A DNA stretch of 64,000 nucleotides from Intoshia linei (taxonomy: Eukaryota > Orthonectida > Rhopaluridae). How positions within the stretch are numbered: the first letter of the stretch is position 1; each line of letters opens with the position of its first letter. This document shows, piece after piece, positions 33,501 through 45,500 of the stretch. Under the pieces are notes generated by a model that saw only the letters and a program-made list of their open reading frames with translations, was not told where the DNA came from and made no database searches. A program made the translations under genes and the position numbers. The stretch lies in the NCBI GenBank assembly GCA_001642005.1, contig LWCA01000061.1, forward strand, positions 1 to 64,000. Reading direction: 5' to 3'.

Positions 33501-36500
33501 TCAAAATCTAATTGAAAACCATAAAATGTATAATGAAATGGTTTTTTTATTTATACAACGTAAAAAAAGTATTGTCTATTTAGCTCTACCGAGAGCGGAC
33601 GCATTATCGTTGCCCGCAGGGGCGATTCATTCAGTTAGGAGACGATTTTAAATATATTACATGGACTAGTATATAATGTAGAGTGAGATGTTGATGAATT
33701 TTTTAGTTGTAAGGGTAGATTTTTATAGCAAGTTTTAGAAAATTTTATCAAGTGGCGGTCGACCAAACTATTTTGGAAACCCCTGGCTACATTATCATAA
33801 AAAATTTTTGGAAACGTTTATATATACTTTATTTATATTATAAATATTTATTATATATACTTTACATTTATTATTACACATGTTGTTTGCGACACGACAA
33901 TTATTAATTATTATAAAAAAGAGCTTTCCAAATAATTTAAAATTTTGTTAAGTGGAATCGTTAGGTGATACAGGGACATGTACACGGAAATAGAGTAAGT
34001 TATATTTTAGATATATGTAACCAAATAATGGCAATGGATATATTTATCCGTTGTGGCGCGTAACTACGCACACAAATTTTTAACTTTTTCATCGGTCAAA
34101 ATTTTGTTAGACTTAAAAACGTTCAAAACCGATGAAACTGACATGCTCTAATATAGTATAATTAATCAAATGTTGCAAAAAGCAAAAAATTTTGATGAAA
34201 ACGAAAAAATATTGAAATTTTTAAACAAATTTTTTCATAATTATGACAATACATTTATGTATTAATAATTATAATCAAATTTTCTACATGTAACCAAGTT
34301 AATAGTAAATTTTCAACAAAGACCGCCTTCTAGCAGCCTCATTTTTCTAAAAACATGGTTTTGAAAGCAGCCATTACATCTATATATTTCTTGTAATGAA
34401 ATCTAATTTGATAAAATATTAAAAATTTAAAATACAGTAAATGTAAATTTAAATTAAATTTGAGAATCAATAGTAACACAACTGTTTGAATGGACTAAAA
34501 AATTAAAAAATTAAATTTGTATTTCAGCGGTTGAAGGCTAGATAATCAAATTCTAAGTAAAAGTGTAAAATGACGTTTCTAGGTAGACTACCATCGTTTC
34601 TAGGGAAACGGTAATAACTAGGATAACAAACATTATAATTCAATTGATTTATTTTTAAATGCCAAGTGTGGTTCTTTTAAGAGTTAGATAAATTTTATCT
34701 AATGAATTATTTTATTTTGTTTGATTTTATGATAAAATCAAATACATTTTGTCTGTAATAAAAAGTTCTATCTTGCCCATGGGCTACTTTTTCATTTATA
34801 AAAAAGGAGTTTGAATATAGTTATATATACTTAAACACTGTTAACATATTTAGTATATAAAATTATATTTTTATAACCACATGTGTATTTAGAAATTTAG
34901 TAACCCTCGGCGTACAATAAAATTTAAAAAATGTGAAATTTAAATAAAAAACCTAAATATGTATCCATAAGTTTAACAATAACCGAAAAAAACATTTCAA
35001 TCATTTCATAAACATTAATTTCATCATTTTGATTCCACGGTAGATATTGGTTGTTCAAATCAGTGCTTTTAATTGGTTTAATCCAAGGTTCATAGAATGT
35101 TATAATAGATTCCCACAATAAGGAAACTCCTAAAATAAAATAATTCGAAATAAAAAAAATAACAAATTACTTTCATCGTCTTTTAAAATGGAAAACGTCG
35201 GATCACTAAACGACATTTCAATGGATTTGATTGAAATCAAATGAAACAATTGACTAAACGGTGTAGTATACTTTGACCAAAAAGAATATAAAGTAGATTT
35301 TTCAGGTAAACTAACAATGTGTCCATTTTTTAACTGTTTAACCATTTCTACTTGATTTTCTTGACTTTTTAAATTGTACTTTGTATAGTTTTTTGTATCA
35401 ATTTCAAGTTTTTCAATTAAACTTAGGCGATGCTTCATTAAATAATTTGAAACCAATTTCATTATTTCATGAACCTAAAAAAATTCAATTTATTTCAATA
35501 ATAAACATTATATACATCTTGAATCAGAATATTTTTTAAAATTTCTTCACCATTTTCTTTTGTAATATCATAAAGATCACTCCAAATTTGAGCATTATTA
35601 ATTTTATTTTTAGACACTAAATTAAAATGATAAATTTTAAAACATACTAATCTACATTCGAGTAACTCAAATAAAACTACATGGTAGTGTGTTTTAAATG
35701 TATGAGTTATAATTATTTTGAAATGGTCTTTTATTATCTAAATTAATGATAAATGATTTCATTATACACATATTATATAATTTACCGTTAATAAGGCATC
35801 AACTTGACTATTATTCATTTCGTTAATTTTAAAATAAGACTGAATTATAATTTTGTATATATTTTTAATATCTTCTTCGTCTCCTTTCAGTAAACTGTAC
35901 CATTTTTTAATATCAAACTAAACATGAACAATTAAATTAATCAAAATGATGAAATAACTATAATTAATGTATATATTATTTAAAATTTATTATACCTTAG
36001 GTAGTAAATTTAGTGTAAAATCAAATTTATTTTCTTCAATTTTATTGATAGTCGTTTCGTAAAATTTTACAAAATTATTAAAATTTGTAATTGGTTGAAA
36101 AGCATTACAAACAATGCTATTTTTACAATTGTTGTTCACTATATATTGAAATAGTATATAATTGTTTTTTACATCAGTTTTTATAAATTCCTAAATATAA
36201 ATTATAAAAACTATTTCATCCTTAGTTATGTAAACCAAAATTTGAATTTTAATTAATTTAAAATAAAAATTACATTTCCAATCATGTCCATTGATTTTTT
36301 AATGTGTGAATTTATCCTATAATCATATGTGGCACATTCATTAAAAATTTCAATTAAAAAATGAAAAATATTTCCACAAATATTACAAATTTCAGTCAAT
36401 TTTTTTTCATTTTTGTCTTTAAGAAATTGATTTTTTAATTCAATGTAAAATCTAAATAGAAAATGGTAACTTTTGAATGAAATTTTTTACTTTGTTATTT

Positions 36501-39500
36501 GCTCAAATTGTTCAATGATTGCTACAGGTCTAATATTCATATTTTTTATGATAGTAGAAATTAAATGAATTCTAGTGCTCATATTTTCGTTCATATTTTT
36601 TTTTAGTACTTCATTTGAAATGACAGAGTTTATCTAAACATTATACAATTTAAAAATATAGTATAAAATATAATATATGAAGTTCAAACATTTTATTATA
36701 ATTATTAAAAAAATAAATAAAATCAATTCAACTCTTCAACAAATATTCAAATTCGAATAGTAGACTTGCAAATACAAGAAAAATTAAAAATAATATTTAA
36801 CCATCAATTTTAATTTCACACAACATCTAAGATCTTTTAATCATTATTCATGATATATAAAATTACTTTCGAAAAGAATAATCAATTTACCCTTTTTTTT
36901 AAAACTGCCTCACCGCTGCATGATCCTAAATATTTCTTACATTCTGCTCGACATGAAACCTAAATACATGTATCAATAAATGTATATATAATAAAAAGGA
37001 TATAATAATATTTACTGTTAATTTAATTTAATTAATATCTTAGTATGATAGTTAGCGGTGTCAACTGTCATAAATTACGACAATAATTAATAGAACAAAA
37101 CATTCGAAAGCTGTCTAAAGTAATTGTAATGATCTATAACAACAAATATCATGTATCGTTATCCAACAACTAGAATTAATATCTTGTTAACATTAACGAT
37201 CTAACTTAATATCTTTACAACAAACTTAACATATTAATTATTAGTAATAATTATTAGCCATTTGAATAGAAAAATTTGAGGAATTTTATTTACTCCTAAA
37301 TATGAATACAAAAACAGATGAACACATCAAAGTGACATTAGTTAAACATTTGATAGATATAAAAGCAGAAGATCTGATAAAAATAACTGGTGTAAAAGAC
37401 AATTATACGTCTATAAAATAATTGTCTTTAAAATGAAAAAAAATCCTCTCTTGGAACGTATCAAGTTAAGGCGAACTTATCGAAATGATAACGAAACATT
37501 ATTTGACTTTATATGCAGACTTAGAAATAAGAAAAAATGATAGCCACTGGTCTAGATTTAATCGATCAATACAGTAAAGAAAAATTACTTATTATTTAGA
37601 GAATATATTTACCTCGACTAAATTGATGTGTAGACTAAAACAATTATGCTACAACGCTACTGTACGATTACGATTATGTACGATTAGAGAAAACAGAATA
37701 GTAAGTTAATATACATTAATATTAAGAAAACAGAAGTGTAAACGTAAATACTCTGAACATGATATGAAGTCTGATATGGGTATCGGTGTGATATTAAGAC
37801 AAAAAGACAGTGATAGCCTATGCAAGTAAAAAATTGACTGATAGCCAACACCGTTACAGTGTGATGCAGAAAGAATTATATGCCATATTCTGGGCGGTTA
37901 TGAAATATAAGTAGTATTTATTTGTAAAACAATTTACAATAATAACAGACCATAATCATCCACTCGTTAATATCAGGTTGTCAAAAAATATAAAAAATTG
38001 CGTATTCGGATGGTTGCAAGTATTAGCAGAATTTAAATTTGTTATACAGTACAGACCGGGAAAAGAAAATGTAGCAGATGATGCCCTATCACGACTACCC
38101 ACAGTAAAACAATTAATCCTTCAAAGCGATATGTTTAATGTAAAAAATGCCAAGCAGAAGATCCAGCATACATTGAATTATTCAATTGCCTTACAAAAAA
38201 CACAAAATTATCAAAAATAAATCCATATTTTAAATATCAGCGAAATATTTCTGTAGAAGAAAAAGTACTCAAATTTGAGCGTGGGCTACTAGGTAAATTA
38301 CCTTTAATTCCTGAAACACTGATTAATTTAATCATTAAATTTTATCATGAATCACCTTTATATGCACACCCAGGTGCAACTAAACTCAGTAAAATTATTC
38401 ATAAACTCTATTTTTTCCCAAAATTATACAAAAAAATATCAGAATTTATAAAAAATTGCTCTTTATGCCAGACATCCAAATATTAAAACCACAGAAAAAA
38501 ATTACCCTTAAATCCCGTTGTTTGTTCTAAGTTTAACGAATTCTATCAAATTGATATAATGGGTCCCTTGTCTATAAGTACTCACGGTAATAAATATATT
38601 ATTTCGATGATAGATCATTTTACTGCGTGGCCAGAAATGGTTGCAGTTTCTAATATTTCTGCTTAAACAGTTTGCAATGCTATATGGCAACAAATTATTT
38701 CACGCTACGGACCACCTACAAAAATCCCAACTGACCAAGGTACTCAATTTACCGGATCACTAATGGAACAGTTATCTAGTATATTTAACATTTTACACAT
38801 TCTGTAAACCTTATGTACATCAACAAATAGGTTCCGTAGAAAGACTCCACAGAACGTGTAGAAAAAAACTAAGGATCCTATGTCAAGATAAAGTAGATAA
38901 ATCGGATATACATCTCGATTCTGTATTGGCTAGCCTACGCTTTACACCCGCATCTAAATCAGGTGTATCTCCACTTAATTTTGGTTTACGGCATTAATGC
39001 CAGCATTAGGACATTCTCAAACCCGTTTAAAGGAGTTAACAGCTAATGCAAAAATTCATATAAAAAGTATATTAAGCGTATGAAAAGTTATCACGACAAC
39101 TCTATCAATCGAAATTATTCTCATGATTTACTATATGAACCCAATGTTCCAATTTTATCAAAAGATAATCCATATAGACAAAATTGTAAGGAAAAAAGGA
39201 AGTGTAGTTCGATCACCTCATTATTTAGTTCCATTTATTCAGCGAAATCAACATGAATCAGTGATTAAAAGTATGATCGAGCAAAATATAATAGAACCTA
39301 GTCAAAGTTCTTATCGTTCGAGCTGTTTCTTTGTCAATAAAAAGGATGGACATAAACGTTTAGTGCAAGATTATCGTAAACTTAATGATGCCACGATTCG
39401 TGATACATACCCACCACCTTCATTACGAAATTGTATAGATTTCCTTGCGGGTAACACTATCTTCTCAACATTGGACCTTACTAGTGGGTTTTATCAAATT

Positions 39501-42500
39501 CCATTACGTAAGGTCGATCGACCAAAAACGGCTTTTAGTTCAACATATGGGGCAAAGTTATACCAATTTGTTGTCATGCCTCAGGGTTTAGTAAATGCGC
39601 CAGTGTCTTGCCAACGTATAATGAACAGAGTTTTTTGTGGTATTTCCAATATTATATTGTATATGGACGATATCTGCAGCACAAAATGTATTTGAATTGA
39701 TAAAAACAAAAATTACTACTGCACCTATAATGTCACTTCCAATAGTTAATAAACCGTTCGTGTGAGAATGTGATGCGTCAGCATCTGGTATTGGAGCGGT
39801 ATTACTACAAGATAGACATCCTATTGAATATTTAAGCAAAAAATTTACAGATACCAAAATGAGATAATGTACAATTAATATGGAATTCTACGCAATGGTA
39901 TATAGTGTTGTCAAGTTTAAGCACTATTTATTAGGAATGCATTTTACTATAATTACGGATGATAATCCACTCGTTCATTTACGTGCCTCTAAAAATATTA
40001 CTGACAAACAATTTCGCATGATGTCTAAATTGGAGGAACTTGATTATAATATTATTTATAGGCCAGGTCGATTAAATTTTACGGCCGATTTTTTGTCGAG
40101 AAATTAAAAAATTAACCAAATTTCCTTTCACGATTTCTCAAATTCATTACATCAATCTCAGGATGATGATATTCAACACATAATAAACAAAGGCGTTAAT
40201 GATATTCCTCAATCAATTATTGTTAGTGAAAATATTTGTCATAAATAAATTCTTTTGTTGTGCAGCAGCTGTCACATTTTCATTGCATCGTAAAATATTT
40301 ATAGCTAATAAATTAGTCTTAGTACGAGAAAAAATGGTTAAAATCATCACCTCTGGTAGTTCTCGTTATATTTTTTACTGGGTAGTTCTAATATTAATAC
40401 TTTCTATCAAAACATTACAAGTATAGTAAAAAATACATAACACAACAGTAATGATAATTGCATTTTATTAACAGTAAGTTGTCAATATTCAACTAAAAAT
40501 CAGTCTTATAATTAACTACATTCTGCAGAGCTAGCTGATCTTTGTACAAAGTACATCACAGTCAAATTAGTGTATGTATAAAAACCTCTTCAGTAGAATT
40601 GTGATATAAATACGGAACCGAATCCGAAGTAGTCATATCCACTGAAATATGCTTGCTGACAATTGATCCATATGATCTAATAAATAAAATTATATTTTAA
40701 ATTTAAAAAATGTACGTGGCAGCAAGTTTTATTTGATTCAAATTTTCTTCTAAATCTTCATAATAATCATAATTTTCATTTTCAATTATTCTTAAGTATA
40801 ATTTTTTCATTTCATTGATAATATTTTTGTAACAATCGCGGCTGATAGAATAAGAAAATATCTCGCTTGAATCGCTTGAATCTGATTGTATTTTTTCTTC
40901 AAAATGTATAGATAATTTTTTACAATTTGGTAATTTTGATAGAATTAATTTAATTTTTTCTTCTCGGGATACTATAAAGATAATTAATAAATAATGACAA
41001 AACCAACAAATAACTAATTTCGTACAATACTGGTCTAAAAATTGCAAGTTTCAAATATTTACATTTAACAATCATTAAAAAAAATCACTTAACTCATTCC
41101 GGAATCCGGATAAACCATTAAGATTTAAGGAAAACTAACATTTTAGCATTCCACTGAGAAAAATAAAATGTCAAAAATTTGCGATTAGTTAGGGCTACCA
41201 TATTATAGTAGTACTAGCTTAGCTGGTTTGTACTTTGTACAAACAGCACCTAGCTCTGCCGAAAGCGAATATATCTAATGTTAGTATTAAAAATTAAATC
41301 TATTATGGTTCAAATCACTTTTATGAACCAATTAAAGTAAGGCTACAAAAATGTATTATCGTAGATCATAACTTCATATAATTCTACTGAAAATTTTCCT
41401 AAATGTATATCAGAATGAATACATTATGATGATTAATCAGGTTTGCCAACTGCGCTATTTTCCCCCTAACAGTTCGAGTTTTCAAATTCAACTTAGGGAT
41501 CAGGGTTAAGTAATATTTCACAGGGTAATTTAATTATTTCAATAAAAATCATCAGATCAGACATTTTATTTATATTCGATAATTTTTTTCTCTATGGTAA
41601 AAGACTCTTAGTGTTGGCAGTTAATTTTATTTTATTACTTAGAGACACCCATATTTTGTTTTTTTTCTCAAAAGTATTCATCATAAAGTCATTTTGAAAT
41701 GTGCTATATGTTATGAAAAATTTAAAGTATTCATTTTAAAATTTGCAATAAAAATTGTGTGTAAACTGTTATTTTTTGAAAAAGAGAGGATCCAAAAAAA
41801 ATTTATTTATTTATAAAAAATTTCAGAATTAAATTTAAAGGTTCAAAATGAACAACCAAACATGACGACCAACACAAGACCACTCAAAACATAACTACAG
41901 GATCTCATCGTAACATTCGAGTAAATAAAGTTATATTTTAGTTTTGTAGAACATTTTTGTATGAAATTTTTAAAATGGCAAGCTCTTCCACTAAAAATTT
42001 CCGAAAATTTTTCTTCTTTTCACGATTATCATAAAACTATCACACGCAACTTTATCAGTATTTGGACCTAATTTATAAAATTTTGATACACTCCTAATAT
42101 ACATGTATTATTTTCATGATCCATCAAATTTAAAAAATAATCTCAAATTTCATTTACATATTTCTTAAGATATCAAAAAAACAATTATTAATTGCTTTTA
42201 TTATTGTATTCCGTATCAACTCTATTGTTAAAAAAATTTTGTAAATTAAAAAAATATCGATTGTCTTTGTAACATATCACAACTAGGGTCACAATTAACA
42301 AAAAGTTAATCACATTTTAACCGTTTTATGGCACATTCTTAAATGTATTACAGACGATAACCATATAAACTAAATTAAATTTAAAATTATTTAAATTTTT
42401 ATTTTTATCATGTAAAATGTACATGTAATTTAGTGTAAATTTACACTAATTTTAACTTATATTTTATTTATTATGTATGTATTTTTATTTATTATTATTT

Positions 42501-45500
42501 ACTAAAATTTAATTTAATTTTTGTTAGTTGAAAGTACAATTTCAAAAAATTTCAATGAAAATTTATCAGAAAAACAATAATTTTGAAATTTATTATCAAT
42601 CTGCAAAATCTGCCCAAGAATGTGCCATAAGATAGTCAAAAAACGGTGGCCCTCATCACAACTCATGTGTATATTAAAATGAACCATTATTTATTCATTC
42701 TAATTCTATTACTTAGCAACACGAGTAAAAAATTCATTATCAATCACTGCAGAATATAAATCTTATTGTAATTTTCTGCATTAAAACATTAATCTACGAT
42801 TCTTGTAACGTACAAATACTACAGTCTTTATGGGGCGATAATTTTATTTATGTTGAAAAATAGGCAATTCTCCAAAAAACGTTAAGAACCACTGATATCA
42901 TGATCTTATTGAGACGTCTATTCTTCATACTTTTTTCTGGTAAATGTTACTTTTCTTTTTGGCATTTTCAAACAATGAGTTATTGTTTTATTTATTTTAT
43001 TTTATAAATACGCTGCTGTAGTGTTAAAATTTAAGTAAAGTTTATAAAAAAATGTTATGAAAATGAAAATTTGAAATTTAAAAATTGCTAAGAAATGAAT
43101 TATATAGATTTTCACCCATATGTCTTCTTTGAAAATGTGTAGACGTACAATACACATTTTTTTTAAAATTGTAGGATCAATATTTACATTTTCAATTTTT
43201 AATTTTAATGGAAATATTTAAAAAATATTGGTTGATAATATATTAAAAATTATTTTTCACCATGAATGCGTAGATTTCTGAGGTTGAAATTTTGTATTTA
43301 TATCAACTGGAATAAGCTCTACAGAAAAATCTCTTTTTAAATTTTTTGGACCGTTAATTATTTCATATTTTTTGTTTTAATAAAATATTTCGGAAAAAAA
43401 TATATATGAATATTAAAATGCTTTTTTGACCGTGAAGTCGTCACTTATTCGGATTGACATAAATACTAAAACGATTTTTTGACCGTGAATTCGTCACTTA
43501 TTCGGATTAAATTTTTTTATTTGTGTTCACATGATACAACTCTACCACCTGTAAATTTTTGATGAAAAAAATAGCACTATCAACGCAACTTATTGACTTA
43601 AAAACTACTTTCTAGCGTTTATAATTTCGTGCAAAATTACATGCTTACAATTATATAAAGTCAATAAAATTAGCATTATCATCGAATTTTTAGTGCTATA
43701 AAATGTCGACTCTAGTGATGATATATATTCAGTATCACTTTAATAAAGGCAGTCTATTTATTAGCCATCAAATAAAATGCGCTAACATCAAATAAAGTGA
43801 CATAACATCAAATTGTAAATTCTATCATCAAATAAATACGATAGCAGTCAAAAGAAAGTAATTAGACAATACTAATTACTATATTAGTAGGTTAGTTAGT
43901 ACTATACTATATTATCTATACTACTATACTATATACTATCTTTCATTTAATTTGAAGGCAATTTATTACGTCTAGCAACAATACATATATTTGTGCTCAA
44001 ATTAAATGTTATACCATCAGTAAAGTTAATTTATCAAATAATAACATTTAAAGTCAAATTAATTTTATTCAACATCTAAATTTCATTCAGCAAGATTAAT
44101 TTTAATTAACAAAGATTAAAAATTAATATTCATTAATAAATTTGAACAATATCAAAGGAAAATGGTCCGCTTCACTGAACATAAAATTTTATTGCTCATT
44201 GTTGAGTCATATAATTTGAAATTGAAATATTGGAAACAAATGAAAATATATTTGATGGATATATGAAAAAATGTTCCAAGAATATGAAGTATGTTATAAA
44301 AATCAGGAATAGAAGCTATCAACGTGTACTTGTCGATTCTTTTTAAAAAATTTTAAATGTAAACACTTAATATTGGTAGCAATGCATTTAAATTTATTGA
44401 AAAATGATGATTTATTGGTTGAATCAAAATCAATTTTTGTCGGAGAGAAAAATGAGAGGACGCCCAAAGGAGTCACAATAGCTTTAATTGTAGATTAAAT
44501 AAACATTAATCAGTAGTAAATTTACTGTTTTCCTCATCTTATTTATATATAATTTGATACTACACATGCGATTTAATTTGATATTTATTGTAATTATTTG
44601 ACTGTTCAATCAACTATTTTAATTTAAATTCAATTTTATATTCTTAAAAATATCTTTATTTTGACTTGATGTGTGTTAACATGATACAACTCTACCACCT
44701 GTAAATTTTTTGAAGTTCTAGGGCTGTTTTAAAAAAAAAGGAATGGAATTTGGGGTTTTGGCCATGAAGATAAAATTTTTTTAAATTTAAATTTATGATA
44801 ATGTTTATGATTTTAAAATCCGCATCAGCGTATATATTTTTTTAAATTCTCGAACTCGTTTGATTTTCAAAAAAAAGACAATTGGGATATATATTTTTTT
44901 AAATTCTCCAACTCGTTTGATTTTCAAAAAGAGGGACAATTTTTTAAATGCTCCAATTCGTTTAATTTTCAAAAAGAGGGACAACAGGGGTTTTTGACTC
45001 TTAAAATGTGAAATTGGGAGGTTGAAATATATTAATATACGTCCCGAAAAAAACTGTAATTGAAATGTGGTCTTAAAAAAATTCTAAGACGGGTAGTTAT
45101 TTAAATGAAGTTGAACACACAGACACACAAACAAAAATCGCATAGCCTTTTATATAAGTTAGGATTATAATTTACATTTATTATCATCTTTTATTACGTC
45201 CTGCTTGCAAACTATTTGTTCAATTGAAATATTTTCAAAAAACCATAAATCCTAGACAAAATTGTTAATATAAAAGATAAATTAAATTACACGGTCACCT
45301 TCCACAAATTCTGTAAGTAAATCTCCATTATATTGACTTGGTAAAGGTAGTGTATACATATTTGAATCCAAAAACCTTTCTTCTTGAAGCCAATAGCAAA
45401 AACTTTGAGAATAACTAAAAATATTATGAACAAAAACATTGAATTTAAACTTAAACTTTCTATACAAAAACAAAAATACCTAATTTTTCGGTTATAAAGT

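Larger units (their letters stand above)
41214..45164 (-). mobile_element. Helitron-like element, copy E, enlarged by insertions
   Basis: Reading the minus strand, it starts TCCTAACTTATATAAAAGGC after A at 45164, identical to the start of copy A, and ends AGCTAG before T at 41214 with the hairpin block up to 41275. Body modules are recognisable from 45160 to 44680 and from 43560 to 43083. Between them is a 1.1 kb insertion, and about 41280-43080 includes the hAT-relic-like sequence. The assignment of the far 3' end to the same copy is inferred from orientation and the absence of another end. It fills the 4.3 kb EPG5 intron. Confidence 0.5.

Noticed and set aside
33500-33800. Helitron-like reverse terminus (GCTCTACCGAGAGCGG) and a hAT-like end (CAGGGGTTTCCAAAATAG in reverse)
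   Set aside because: Both are too short and partner-free to annotate as elements.
44825-44995. Regularly spaced repeats that could suggest a CRISPR-like array
   Set aside because: There are only three units, the spacers are not unique, and the unit belongs to the Helitron-like family; the context is eukaryotic.
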